Source: Thalassotalea insulae (GTDB taxonomy: Bacteria > Pseudomonadota > Gammaproteobacteria > Enterobacterales > Alteromonadaceae). Taken from it: DNA of 64,000 bases. How positions within the stretch are numbered: the stretch's first letter is position 1; every line of letters begins with the position of its first letter. A model generated the notes under the pieces. The model worked only from the letters and a program-made list of their open reading frames with translations. It made no database searches and was not told the origin of the DNA. A program made the position numbers and the translations under genes. This document shows positions 1-9,059 of the stretch, in pieces. The stretch spans positions 1,178,001-1,242,000 of the forward strand of contig NZ_BSST01000001.1 of assembly GCF_030161395.1 (NCBI RefSeq), written 5' to 3'.

Positions 1-724
1 CGGTTTGAGTGGTATCTAGTAACGGTACCGTAGAGCGCTGCCATGTCTCTCCATAATCGTTACTTTGATAAACCGATGCTAAAAAGCCACCAGTTGTTAA
101 CCAGGCTTGTCCATTTTTTCCGACAATTAAGGTATTACCACTGGCGGCAAATGCGGCTTCTTTTTCTAACAATTTTGGTAATTTGTTTCTCGCGATACGA
201 CGCCAGGTTTTACCTCCATCCTCAGTTTTCTTGACAACATAATAGCCATCCACCGGGTCTCCCATCAGTAAACCAGTAGATTTATCCCAAAAGGCGATAG
301 AATCAAAAAAACCTTGCTCAGCGGTATTTTGATAAAGTAACTGCCAGTTATCACCACCATCAGTCGTTTTAAAAAGCATCGATTGCTTTCCATTACCAAC
401 CCCCATGACAATCGCAGTGTTTTTATCAAACAATTCAATATCTCTAAAATCGGTAACAATCGAATGCGGCACCGATTTATTATGCCAGCTGTGACCGCCA
501 TCCTGACTGACAAAAACGCTGTTATTGGAGCCTGTTACCCATAATGAATCGTTAATAATCGCTGAACCGCGCAATGACGGCACACCTTCCATTTGCTGAT
601 GCTGCCAAGAGGGCAATTGTGCCATAGTCGTCGCATTGACTTGGATAGCAAGTAACAGCAGAGATAATAATCCACAGCTGTAACTTATTAAAACTTTTAG
701 ATAAGCACTTATTTTCTTAAGCAA
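1..724 (-). CDS. Secreted BNR/Asp-box repeat (Ycf48-like) protein, 3' end outside window
   Basis: Reading the minus strand from a TTG at 724 gives at least 241 residues without a stop, running off the window. The TTG is preceded by AAGGA seven bases upstream, and no in-frame ATG lies before it. The N-terminus has a lysine patch and a hydrophobic stretch ending near VNA, so a signal peptide is likely. The mature part carries regularly spaced Asp-box motifs of the S/T-x-D-G-G-x-x-W type: SQDGGHSW, TTDGGDNW, TEDGGKTW and SNDYGETW. These are the blades of a beta-propeller as in Ycf48/BNR proteins, sialidase-like folds and related exported proteins. The catalytic role cannot be told from this; many such proteins are non-enzymatic assembly or binding factors. 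It lies divergent to the HDOD gene. Confidence 0.75.
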   Translation of the reverse strand, partial: MLKKISAYLKVLISYSCGLLSLLLLAIQVNATTMAQLPSWQHQQMEGVPSLRGSAIINDSLWVTGSNNSVFVSQDGGHSWHNKSVPHSIVTDFRDIELFDKNTAIVMGVGNGKQSMLFKTTDGGDNWQLLYQNTAEQGFFDSIAFWDKSTGLLMGDPVDGYYVVKKTEDGGKTWRRIARNKLPKLLEKEAAFAASGNTLIVGKNGQAWLTTGGFLASVYQSNDYGETWQRSTVPLLDTTQT

Positions 725-827
725 AATTTTGTCCTTATTGGTTAAATTGATAAGAAATCACTATTGTATAGATCAAAACAAAGTACAAGTAATAAAATGA
801 AAAGGCGCTAAAATTATTGTAAATCAA

Positions 828-1727
828 TTGATTTTAAGCGATAGTAATTTGCTTAAATTTTATACCACGGTATTAGATAAAAAGATGCTACAGGTTGATG
901 ATAAAGTAATTGCAGATATTGCCCGAGGCTTTGCTATTCCTCCTCAGCCCAGCTTATTAATAAAACTGCAGCAACTAATGGCGAATAAAGAACCTGATAT
1001 CAATGAGCTAGCACAGGTTATTTCACAAGACGTCGCCATTTCGGCAACAGTATTAAAAACCGTTAATTCTCCTATTTATGGTCTGTCACGCTCAATATCT
1101 GACATTCATATGGCAGCAAGATATATTGGCAGCGAAGGTATTTTACTATTAGTAACCAATTGTTTATTAAGAAAAAGTTTTCAGCAAAGTGATTCAAGCA
1201 TCACCTTGGAAGAATTTTGGCATAATGCCAATAACATCGCCAATACCAGCGTACTGATCGGTAATTCATTAACACAAAACGTCTCTAAAGACAGATTATT
1301 CACGTTAGGATTATTTCATGATTGTGGAATTCCTGTCATGGCATCAAAATATGCAGATTATAGCCAAACCTATGAGCACGCTTTAAAAACACCATCAGAA
1401 ACGCTAACGGCCATTGAAGAAAGTGTTTATCAGGTTAACCACGCCACTTTAGGCTATTACGTTGCGTCTTCCTGGCGACTACCGAAAGACATTTGCCAGC
1501 TAATTTTGTGCCATCACGACCGAGAGTTTCTCAGCACATCAAGCAATCAAAGCCAGCGCTTTTACTTTGCTATTCTAAAAATGGCAGAAAACATCGTCCA
1601 TCGGCATAAGTATTTTCGTGATGCAGCAGACTGGCCTTATATCAGCGATTCAGTACTGGCAATATTAGATATGGCGGATGAAGATTATCAGGACTTACTC
1701 GAAGATAGTGCAGAGCAGCAAATTTAG
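828..1727 (+). CDS. HDOD-domain signalling protein
   Basis: A 299-residue cytoplasmic protein without signal peptide. The HDOD domain (an HD-GYP relative that usually lacks hydrolase activity) spans roughly residues 33-240. It shows the typical opening IPPQPSLLIKL, the helix with QDVAISATVLKTVNSPIYGL, a degenerate HD motif HDCG in LGLFHDCGIPVM, and the later NHATLGYYVASSWRLP and CHHD segments. HDOD proteins act in signal transduction, often beside diguanylate cyclase or chemotaxis modules, but none is adjacent here, so the pathway is open. The longest reading starts with TTG at 828 without a good ribosome binding site. An ATG at 885 (residue 20) is an alternative that keeps the whole domain, so the start is uncertain. 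The gene is divergent from the Asp-box gene and appears monocistronic. Confidence 0.8.
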   Translation: MILSDSNLLKFYTTVLDKKMLQVDDKVIADIARGFAIPPQPSLLIKLQQLMANKEPDINELAQVISQDVAISATVLKTVNSPIYGLSRSISDIHMAARYIGSEGILLLVTNCLLRKSFQQSDSSITLEEFWHNANNIANTSVLIGNSLTQNVSKDRLFTLGLFHDCGIPVMASKYADYSQTYEHALKTPSETLTAIEESVYQVNHATLGYYVASSWRLPKDICQLILCHHDREFLSTSSNQSQRFYFAILKMAENIVHRHKYFRDAADWPYISDSVLAILDMADEDYQDLLEDSAEQQI

Positions 1728-2070
1728 CGGTTTACTCACACATTCAGCGCTAATGACAAAAAATAAGCTGCACTATGTATTTTTAACAGCTAGAATCCCG
1801 TTAACCTAGCAATACTCGCGAATATAATTAAGCTTTTGCTTACATTAAAGCTAAGGCATGTTGAGCTTTAGCATATATTTTTGCGGTGTAGTTATTCTAG
1901 ATAAATGAGCGATAAAAACTTTTAACGCAGGCCACTGTGCCTCTAAGACGGCGCCGCGTTCAGTAAGCTTTGGAATTTAACAAGGCTTATACTACAAAGA
2001 GCAATACGCCTTAGTTTCATCAATATGATAGAATTTAAAACAGTCACGAATAATTATAAAGCGATTTGAT
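1728..2070. other. Intergenic region with no recognisable gene
   Basis: A stretch of 343 bases between the HDOD and GIY-YIG-like genes. It holds an inverted repeat TAAAGCT/AGCTTTA with an 11-base loop near 1844-1868, not followed by a T-run. A locally GC-rich patch follows near 1940-1960 (GACGGCGCCGCGTT). I see no ORF with a plausible start or ribosome binding site. The mix of GC-rich and AT-rich blocks would suit a dispersed intergenic repeat or an RNA, but nothing proves either. Confidence 0.3.
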
Positions 2071-2403
2071 ATGGACATCAGTTTAACTAATACCAACCCA
2101 CAGTTTATCTATATCCTACAACACAGCTTTATTACAGATGTAGTTAGAGTTGGTGCAAGTGAAAAACATCCTGAATTAATTGCTCAAGAGCTTTCTCATA
2201 AAATTAATTTACCCGGTGAATATCAGGTTATTTCTTCCATGCATTGTGCTAACGCTCAATCGGCTAGTGCGTTGATCAAACAGTCGATTAAACACTATCA
2301 AACGGCCGGTGGCTTTTATCAGTTAACCCCCGAACACGCGTTAAAATATATTAAACGTGACACGATGCGCATTCCGGTAACTGTCACCTTTAACAACAAC
2401 TGA
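2071..2403 (+). CDS. Small GIY-YIG/T5orf172-like protein
   Basis: A 110-residue protein. It opens with FIYILQHSFITDVVRVGAS, which follows the strand-turn-strand pattern of the GIY-YIG superfamily, where 'YIL' and 'VRVGAS' sit in the positions of 'YVI' and 'KIGxT'. The later segment IKHYQTAGGFYQLTPEHALKYI resembles the C-terminal part of T5orf172/MUG113 domains (Y-x-G-F-Y-x-L). The canonical catalytic Arg and Glu of active GIY-YIG nucleases are not obvious, so nuclease activity should not be assumed. The call rests on pattern recognition alone. It is followed at once by a strong bidirectional terminator, so it is probably a single-gene unit. Confidence 0.5.
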   Translation: MDISLTNTNPQFIYILQHSFITDVVRVGASEKHPELIAQELSHKINLPGEYQVISSMHCANAQSASALIKQSIKHYQTAGGFYQLTPEHALKYIKRDTMRIPVTVTFNNN

Positions 2404-2414
2404 CGATTAATAGC

Positions 2415-2445
2415 AAAAAAGCGCCAGCATGATGCTGGCGCTTTT
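2415..2445. terminator. Bidirectional intrinsic terminator
   Basis: AAAAAA, then the perfect inverted repeat GCGCCAGCAT / ATGCTGGCGC around one central G, then TTTT. It lies between convergent genes (end of the small GIY-YIG-like gene and end of the RND permease gene) and works as hairpin plus U-tract in both directions. Confidence 0.85.
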
Positions 2446-2466
2446 GCTTAAAAATAACGAAGACTG

Positions 2467-5400
2467 TTAACTTTCCACTGGCTGAACTTTTTCTTCTCGT
2501 TGTTTGCTAAACAAATTACGTATATCTTCTTTAATCAGATATAACGCAGGGATCAAGAATAAGGTGATCACTGTCGCAAAAACAATACCAAACCCCAACG
2601 AAATAGCCATAGGTATGATAAATTGCGCCTGTAGGCTGTGCTCAAAATACAATGGGAAGATGCCAAAAAAGGTCGTTAACGAGGTCAACAATATCGCTCG
2701 AAAACGTTGCGTACCCGCCTGACAAACCACATCTATCATCCTCATCCCTGAATCTTTCGCCTTATTAATAAAATCCACCATGATCAAGGAATCATTCACA
2801 ACCACGCCGGTTAAGGCAATAAAACCATAAATTGACATCATATTAATGGTTTTACCTAGTAACCAGTGGCCAAATATCGCGCCTATGATGCCAAAAGGGA
2901 TCACAGACATGATCACTAACGGCTGGGTATAAGACTTTGTTGGAATAGCAATCAGACCGTAGATCAAAAACAATGCGCCAATAGCAGCAATGCCGAGCTG
3001 ACGAAGAAAATCTTGCTGCTCTTTACTGGCTCCTTCAACGCCATATTGTACGCTTGGGTAGTTCGACAAAATCTCAGGAATGCTGGTGTCATTCATTTCA
3101 CTGATCACTTTACGTGATTCTACTTTTTCACTATCAATATCCGCTGAAATGGTGATCGAACGTTTTTGATTAATGCGAGTGATCGAGGAAAACCCTTGCC
3201 CTATGGCAATATCAGCCACCTGATAAAATGGCACTTGCTCACCGCTAGGTGTTCTGATCCACATATCTTCCAGATCTGATATCGACAACCTATCCTCTTT
3301 CGGATAGCGCACCATCACTTTTAACTCATCACGGCCTCGCTGAATACGCTGTGCTTCATCACCATAAAACGCCTGACGCACTTGTTTGGCTAGATCTGAC
3401 AAGGTGAGTCCTAACGTTTCAGCTTCAGGACGAATGCTTAACTTGATCTCCTGACTACCACGGCTAAAAGAATTACGAATATCAAAAACTCCGTCGTAGG
3501 TTTTTAACTGTTCCTGAATGTCATGAGCTGCGGCTTCCAGTTCTAGATCGTTCTTTCCAGTTAATTGGAACTCAATTGCAGCACCACCGCCGGCATTAGT
3601 ACCAGCAAAAAAACGTAATTCTTTGGTGCCGGCAATTTCCCCAATTTCATCCCGCCACAGTTTTTCGATTTCATAGGCATCTAAATCCCGGTCTTCAGAT
3701 TTAACCAATTCCAGTAAGAATGTCGCCTGAGTATTCCCTTGAGTAAACACCATGGTATGTTTAATAAAACTGACACCATCAATTTTATTTTCTTCTGCAA
3801 CCTTATGCGCCGCCGCGACAATTTTATCAATCGCCTTATTACGTTCACGAGGAGCAGTACCATCAATCATAGTCACATTGCCCTGAATAAAATCACTCGG
3901 CACATTAGGAAACACTTCTACTTTAACAAACGCACCAGTGATCAATGAGAGCGTTAGAAGCAACCCAGCGATAAATAATGCCATCGTGTTGTAACGCATT
4001 GCCAATGCCTGTCTTAATCTAGGCTGATAAACATAGTGAATAAAGTACTCTAGCTTTTCCTTAAAACGCATTTGAAATCGTTCTAAGCGATTCGCGGTTT
4101 CATCAGTTAACGGTACGTATTTCATATGCGCTAAATGCGCGGGTAAGATCCACTTTGATTCAATTAAGGAGAAGATCAGACAAAAGGTTACCACTAAAGC
4201 AATAGCGCGAAAGAACGCCGAAAAGGTGGCATCTATCATCAATAATGGAGCAAATGCCGCGATAGTAGTTAGTACGCCAAAAGTGGCCGGCATTGCCACT
4301 CGCATAGTGCCGCGAATGACATTATCACTGGAATGACCATAACGCTGAATTTCCGAGTAGGCACTTTCACCAATGACAATTGCATCATCCACAACGATAC
4401 CGAGCACCATAATAAAGGCAAACAAACTTAACAGGTTGATTGATACTGACCAGTCACCTAATAGCGGCATCATTAACAAGGCACCGAGAAAGCTGATCGG
4501 AATACCTAACATTACCCAAAACGCGATACGGATCCGCAAAAATAGCGTTAACACCAAAAACACCAGTGCCGCCCCCATCAATAGGTTACTGAGCATCATA
4601 TCTAGACGTTCCGATAGATAAAATGAAGAATCGCCCCAAACCGCTAATTTTGCACCTTCAGGTAATTGAGTACTTTTCTTGGCAACATAAGCCTTCACTT
4701 CCGCCGCTATCGCCAGATCATTTTGCTCACCGGTTGATTGCACCATAATACTGGTGGTGCTTTCTCCATCAAAGGTGGCAAAATCTTCACTTTCAACAAA
4801 ACCATCTTTGATATTCGCAACATCAGATAACACGATGCGAGTACCATCTTTCCCAGTTCTCAATACCAGCTTACTATATTCTTTCCCAGTGTAAGCTTGA
4901 CCCTGAGTTCTCAACTGAATGTCACCGCCATGTGTTTTAATAGTACCACCTGGCATATCAAGCGATGAACTACGCACAGCCCGCGTCACCGCATCAAAGG
5001 TTAAACCAAATTGTTGCAGCTTGTTTTCTGACACTTCAATGCTGATTTCATAATCACGCTTACCAACTACCTCGGCACTATTAACGCTCGGTAGTAACAT
5101 GATCTCATCACGTATATCCTGTGCTAAGTTCTGTCTTGCTCTGCGCGACATCGAACCACTCATCGACAACCACATCACCTGGCCTTTAAATTCCTGCTTA
5201 GTGACGATTGGTTTTTCCGTTTGTTCAGGAAAGGTAGTGATCGTATCAATCTGCATCTGCACTTCGTCTAATTTTTCTGCCAGCGAATAACCAGATTGCA
5301 ACTCAATAGTCACGATACCGACCCCTTCCTCGGCACGAGAAGTCACACGTTTAAAGCCTTCAATATCTTCCAGTGCTTCTTCCACTTTCAGAATAACGCT

Positions 5401-5607
5401 TTTTTCTACTTCCTCTGGCGACGCACCTAAATGCGGCACCATGACCTGAATACTATTAGGGTTAAAATCCGGAAACATTTTCTTATTAATGTGTTGATAA
5501 GAAATAAACCCCGCCACTAAAATAAACATCATTAACAAGTTAGCTGCAACACTATTGCGGGCGAACCAAGCAATAGTGCCGGTAAACTGCTCTTTATGAA
5601 CTGTCAT
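2467..5607 (-). CDS. RND efflux transporter permease (AcrB/HAE1-like)
   Basis: A 1046-residue inner-membrane permease of the resistance-nodulation-division superfamily, normally a trimer that exports hydrophobic or amphiphilic compounds using the proton gradient. It shows the N-terminal membrane helix (residues about 12-36), the first porter domain with MFPDFNP and GASPEEVEKSV, a large periplasmic loop, the helix block about 335-500, the second periplasmic half and the final helix bundle. Helix 4 carries VLGIVVDDAIVIGE, with the paired Asp residues of the proton relay. It is cotranscribed with the membrane fusion gene: its ATG shares one base with that gene's stop (TAATG at 5605-5609), implying translational coupling. 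No outer-membrane factor is adjacent, so the pump probably uses a shared TolC. The substrate cannot be read from sequence. Confidence 0.93.
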   Translation of the reverse strand: MTVHKEQFTGTIAWFARNSVAANLLMMFILVAGFISYQHINKKMFPDFNPNSIQVMVPHLGASPEEVEKSVILKVEEALEDIEGFKRVTSRAEEGVGIVTIELQSGYSLAEKLDEVQMQIDTITTFPEQTEKPIVTKQEFKGQVMWLSMSGSMSRRARQNLAQDIRDEIMLLPSVNSAEVVGKRDYEISIEVSENKLQQFGLTFDAVTRAVRSSSLDMPGGTIKTHGGDIQLRTQGQAYTGKEYSKLVLRTGKDGTRIVLSDVANIKDGFVESEDFATFDGESTTSIMVQSTGEQNDLAIAAEVKAYVAKKSTQLPEGAKLAVWGDSSFYLSERLDMMLSNLLMGAALVFLVLTLFLRIRIAFWVMLGIPISFLGALLMMPLLGDWSVSINLLSLFAFIMVLGIVVDDAIVIGESAYSEIQRYGHSSDNVIRGTMRVAMPATFGVLTTIAAFAPLLMIDATFSAFFRAIALVVTFCLIFSLIESKWILPAHLAHMKYVPLTDETANRLERFQMRFKEKLEYFIHYVYQPRLRQALAMRYNTMALFIAGLLLTLSLITGAFVKVEVFPNVPSDFIQGNVTMIDGTAPRERNKAIDKIVAAAHKVAEENKIDGVSFIKHTMVFTQGNTQATFLLELVKSEDRDLDAYEIEKLWRDEIGEIAGTKELRFFAGTNAGGGAAIEFQLTGKNDLELEAAAHDIQEQLKTYDGVFDIRNSFSRGSQEIKLSIRPEAETLGLTLSDLAKQVRQAFYGDEAQRIQRGRDELKVMVRYPKEDRLSISDLEDMWIRTPSGEQVPFYQVADIAIGQGFSSITRINQKRSITISADIDSEKVESRKVISEMNDTSIPEILSNYPSVQYGVEGASKEQQDFLRQLGIAAIGALFLIYGLIAIPTKSYTQPLVIMSVIPFGIIGAIFGHWLLGKTINMMSIYGFIALTGVVVNDSLIMVDFINKAKDSGMRMIDVVCQAGTQRFRAILLTSLTTFFGIFPLYFEHSLQAQFIIPMAISLGFGIVFATVITLFLIPALYLIKEDIRNLFSKQREEKVQPVES

Positions 5608-6836
5608 TAGGATTCACCTGTTTGCACGTTCGTACTTTCAGACGCCAATGTTCTTAATGTCATACCGTCAATGGGGGTTTCTAATTTAGTCTTCACTAAT
5701 TGATAGTCTGGGTTTAACTCATCCTGTGTATAAAGGTACTCACTATCTGAGCGTAAAACGTCAATCGTTTGGATATGCAGTTTGTTGTCACTATCGAGTA
5801 AATAAATCGTATTAGCACCCGAGATTGCACTACGAGGAATAGCAATAACATTTTCAACAGTTTGCCCGGTAATTTTAGCATTTACAAAGGTACCAATACG
5901 TAATTCGCTTTGCCTAGTAGCTCCTAACAGTGCATAAGGGTTATCGATTTGAGCGACCACATAATGCACTCGGCTTTGACTATCGACAACTCCTTCATAA
6001 CGGCTTATTTTTGACGACCAGTGAAATTGCTCATTGCCAATAACAAGCGTTAACTCCACCGCTGAGCCAAATGATTTTTCCTGATTAATTTTTGGCAAGT
6101 CTAAAAACAAGATATCTCGTTGTTTAACCGGCAAACGCACTTCAGCATAATCTACTGCAAAGGTCATAGCGATTTGACTGCCAGTTGAAACAAACTGACC
6201 AATATCGACGTATTTAGCTCTTAACATGGCATCATATGGCGCAACAATTTTGGTTCTGTTAAGTGTAACTTTAGCTTGTTGTAAGTTAGCCTGAGCAGCT
6301 TTCAATTCCGCCTGTGCTTTTTGCAATTGTGGTTGACGCAGTGCAACTAATGGCGCATCTGCTAATGACTTACCTGATAACAGCCACTCTTCTTTTGCTT
6401 GTTCGACTCTGGCCTGCTCCTCTACTAAACTAGCTTGGGCGGTCCCTAGCCGAGATTCAGCCTGTACTAACGCCACCTGATAATTTATATCATCAATTTC
6501 TAACAGCACTTCGCCTTGTTTAAAAAAACCACCCACTTTAAATTTATCTGACACGTTAACGACATTGCCTGATACTTGTGAAATCAACGTGGTTTCAGTA
6601 CGTGGACTAACTGAACCTTGCGATTCAATATGGAAGGTAACCGCCTCTTTTACTAGCGGCATAATTTCGACTAATGGCGCTTTAATTTCAATTGGTTTCT
6701 TTGCTGGCTTTGGTGCAACAGCACTGACAATCATTAAAATAACAATAGCAAGAAAAACTATTGCTATAGGAGTAAGTACATAACGTAACGGCACCATACG
6801 AGGTTGAACTTTAGCAGACGACTGTTTATTAGCCAT
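5607..6836 (-). CDS. RND efflux membrane fusion (periplasmic adaptor) protein
   Basis: A 409-residue HlyD/AcrA-type adaptor linking the inner-membrane permease to an outer-membrane channel. A single membrane-spanning anchor (YVLTPIAIVFLAIVILMIVSA, about residues 19-39) replaces a lipobox, so it is anchored rather than lipidated. Next comes the first lipoyl half (ISQVSGNVVNVSDKF), an alpha-helical coiled-coil hairpin (about 115-190, rich in Ala, Gln and Glu), the second lipoyl half (KIVAPYDAMLRAKYVDIGQFV) and beta-barrel and membrane-proximal domains to the end. It is the first gene of a two-gene operon with the permease. yacL ends 93 bases upstream on the same strand and could be cotranscribed. 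Confidence 0.9.
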   Translation of the reverse strand: MANKQSSAKVQPRMVPLRYVLTPIAIVFLAIVILMIVSAVAPKPAKKPIEIKAPLVEIMPLVKEAVTFHIESQGSVSPRTETTLISQVSGNVVNVSDKFKVGGFFKQGEVLLEIDDINYQVALVQAESRLGTAQASLVEEQARVEQAKEEWLLSGKSLADAPLVALRQPQLQKAQAELKAAQANLQQAKVTLNRTKIVAPYDAMLRAKYVDIGQFVSTGSQIAMTFAVDYAEVRLPVKQRDILFLDLPKINQEKSFGSAVELTLVIGNEQFHWSSKISRYEGVVDSQSRVHYVVAQIDNPYALLGATRQSELRIGTFVNAKITGQTVENVIAIPRSAISGANTIYLLDSDNKLHIQTIDVLRSDSEYLYTQDELNPDYQLVKTKLETPIDGMTLRTLASESTNVQTGES

Positions 6837-6929
6837 AGTGTTCTCAGAGTTTCAGGTATAAAAAATAGAAAGGGTATTATTGCGCTAATAGAATATATTT
6901 CAATACGATTTTGTTTAAAAATTGTAAAC

Positions 6930-7307
6930 TTAGCCTTTAGTAAACTTAGCCCAAGATAAAAGTATGCTTCTAAAATCTTCAATACCACAGGCAGAGCTAT
7001 CCAGTGCATCGAATTGTAATTCATCAGATTGTAATTCTTCAGGTAACTGACATTCACCATTGAGCAGAGCATTCACCTGTACTTGAATATCATCTTGACT
7101 TAATATCACAGAATATTCACGCCCCGTGATCAGCAGTTCTTGTGTTTTTCCTGATGAAACTTGTTCAAGTGCCGTTAACAGTTCGGTCAGCTTCTCAGTA
7201 TTATCGCCTATTTCTGTCTCTAACCACGGTCCTATGATTTGATGTTCTAATGAAAATTGTGCTTTTGCATTACCTGTTATCGCATCATGAATAAATTCAT
7301 ATTCCAT
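6930..7307 (-). CDS. yacL: UPF0231 family protein YacL
   Basis: A 125-residue cytoplasmic protein of the UPF0231 family, function unknown. It matches E. coli YacL in pattern: MEYEF at the start, G-x-W in the first third (GPWLETEIG), the REYSVILSQDDIQVQVNAL segment and a C-terminal CGIEDF motif. The start was set at the ATG at 7307, which has GGGG five bases upstream and fits the family N-terminus; a GTG two codons earlier overlaps the ribosome binding site. In E. coli yacL follows acnB directly. Here about 8 kb of accessory genes separate them, so the pair supports an insertion in this lineage. Confidence 0.85.
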   Translation of the reverse strand: MEYEFIHDAITGNAKAQFSLEHQIIGPWLETEIGDNTEKLTELLTALEQVSSGKTQELLITGREYSVILSQDDIQVQVNALLNGECQLPEELQSDELQFDALDSSACGIEDFRSILLSWAKFTKG

Positions 7308-7467
7308 AGTCACCCCAAAGCCGCACAGCTAAAAGCCTTATTGTTTTATCTCTATTGGCTAAGTATAGAAGAAAAAACGCCTGAAAGAACGCAAAATCAG
7401 TAAACTTTCGCACGAAGCAACGATCTCCATTATAATTATTACCAAGGCTTTTTACTCGGTAAGACAT

Positions 7468-8217
7468 TTGACGTTTAAACGACTATTCCTCATCGTTATT
7501 TTTCTGTTAATGTATTCAAGTAAAAGTTATGCATTTTTACCAATAAAAGTCGGTGTTTATATCGAACCGCCCTATGTCAATTATGTAAACAATGAGTTCG
7601 TTGGCATCAATATCGACATTATTAAGTCATTCGCCCAACGGCTAAATACCGAACTTATTTATACTCCTTGTCCATTTATTCGCTGCATATTACTAGTAAA
7701 AGAAGGTCAGATAGATGTTGTTGTAGGCATACAAAAATCACCAGAACGAGCGAAGTATATGCAGTTTTTAGCACAGCCTTTTAGTATTCAATATTACCCG
7801 TTAAATTTCTATTTATTACAAGACAGTCAATTAACAATCAATAATTATAACGACCTAAAAAAACTGCGTATTGGCACCATTCGTGGCGCGCTCTACTTTG
7901 ATACTTTCGATCAAGATAATGCGCTGATAAAAATGCCTGTGACAACGTATGAGCAATTAATACAATTATTATTAAAAGGTCGCATTGATACCTTCCCTGA
8001 ACGAGAAGAGTCTATTACTCCTTGGTTGTCACCAGATAATACTAAACAGCAACTCAAAGCCGCCAGTTTTCATTTTCAAAAAGCTGTCGGTTCTTATTTT
8101 GCCATATCAAAAAAATCTCAATTAGTTGACCAGCTCCAGCGCTTAAATGATATTCAACAATTATTGATCACCTCAGGTAAAATTGATGAGATATATGAAA
8201 AATGGCGAGAAAAATAA
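7468..8217 (+). CDS. Periplasmic solute-binding-like protein (SBP_bac_3 family)
   Basis: A 249-residue protein with a signal peptide (hydrophobic core LFLIVIFLLMYSS, likely cleavage after SYA, residue 22). The mature part follows the type-3 extracellular solute-binding fold: VGVYIEPPYVNYVNNEFVGINIDIIKSFAQRLN at the start, IDVVVGIQKSPERAKYM in the middle and IGTIRGALYFDTF at the domain crossover. Such proteins deliver amino acids or similar solutes to ABC transporters, or serve as sensor domains. No ABC permease or ATPase is adjacent, so it may be an orphan receptor; orphan forms are common in marine gammaproteobacteria. It begins with TTG and only a weak purine-rich site, so the start is moderately sure. 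Confidence 0.75.
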   Translation: MTFKRLFLIVIFLLMYSSKSYAFLPIKVGVYIEPPYVNYVNNEFVGINIDIIKSFAQRLNTELIYTPCPFIRCILLVKEGQIDVVVGIQKSPERAKYMQFLAQPFSIQYYPLNFYLLQDSQLTINNYNDLKKLRIGTIRGALYFDTFDQDNALIKMPVTTYEQLIQLLLKGRIDTFPEREESITPWLSPDNTKQQLKAASFHFQKAVGSYFAISKKSQLVDQLQRLNDIQQLLITSGKIDEIYEKWREK

Positions 8218-8291
8218 ACTCCCCAAGTGAACAATTAAATATTTCTACTGTCTATTGAACACCTTAGGCTTATAAAAGATATAGTGTTTTT

Positions 8292-9017
8292 GTGTTAAAA
8301 GGACGTTTTTCAGCAATCAGTTTTGCCTTGATAATTCATGCTGCAATAATTTTTTTAGTGAGTTATAACTTAGTGATACCTACGCAAAAAAAAATCACAC
8401 CGAAAGCAATTAACAGTTTTTTATACATTCCCCCTAAACCTGCTCCACCATCAGACCCTTTAGCTGATGACATAGTAGAACAGCAACAACAGAAAAAATC
8501 ACAAAAAATAATAGACTCAGATAAACAGCAAACGAGTAAAGAAGCGCCTGAAGCGCCGGCGGAACAAACTGAAAAAAGTACAATTACGCAAGCTCCAGCG
8601 ACAAAAAAACAACCTGAGACACCTCCAAGAACTGCATCAAAAAAAGCTCTAAAGTTTTCCGCAATCCAGCAACTAGAACATTTAAGGCAACAGCTGGATC
8701 AAAAAACAATTGAGCAACAAAGTTTTGAATATAGTCAAAAAAAATCAGCCTCGATTATGAACGGTCAGCCCGAACCAATTCGACATTCAACAACACAATT
8801 GAGTAAAGAAGAAAAAAACGAGCAAGCAACCTACCAAATGAGCAGTGATTTAAAAATCATCAAGGGAAATGACGGTACTTGCTTTATCAAAAAAGATCTA
8901 TCTACTGTAGGTATTGAAGGAGTGACCTCGGTTGAAAGCTTTAGTTGTGGTCAGTCTAAATTTGATAAAAGCTTTAAAGCTCACATGAAAAAAGTGTTAA
9001 AGAAATTAGGTAAATAG
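8292..9017 (+). CDS. TonB/TolA-like membrane-anchored protein of unknown function
   Basis: A 241-residue protein starting with GTG. The N-terminus is a short basic cytoplasmic tail followed by one membrane helix (SAISFALIIHAAIIFLVSYNLV), in the style of TonB and TolA, including the His in the helix. A proline-rich stretch (about 50-60, PPKPAPPS) and a long Gln/Lys/Glu/Pro linker with many tandem glutamines reach across the periplasm. A small C-terminal domain contains two Cys (GTCFIKKD and SFSCGQSKF) that could form a disulfide. The C-terminal domain does not look like a canonical TonB domain (no YP motif), and no ExbB/ExbD genes are near. I do not recognise a precise family. Possible roles are envelope bridging or protein-protein contact. 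Confidence 0.6.
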   Translation: MLKGRFSAISFALIIHAAIIFLVSYNLVIPTQKKITPKAINSFLYIPPKPAPPSDPLADDIVEQQQQKKSQKIIDSDKQQTSKEAPEAPAEQTEKSTITQAPATKKQPETPPRTASKKALKFSAIQQLEHLRQQLDQKTIEQQSFEYSQKKSASIMNGQPEPIRHSTTQLSKEEKNEQATYQMSSDLKIIKGNDGTCFIKKDLSTVGIEGVTSVESFSCGQSKFDKSFKAHMKKVLKKLGK

Positions 9018-9059
9018 TAAGCAAAGAGCTGCTTACTATTTACACTAACTATCGTTTAG

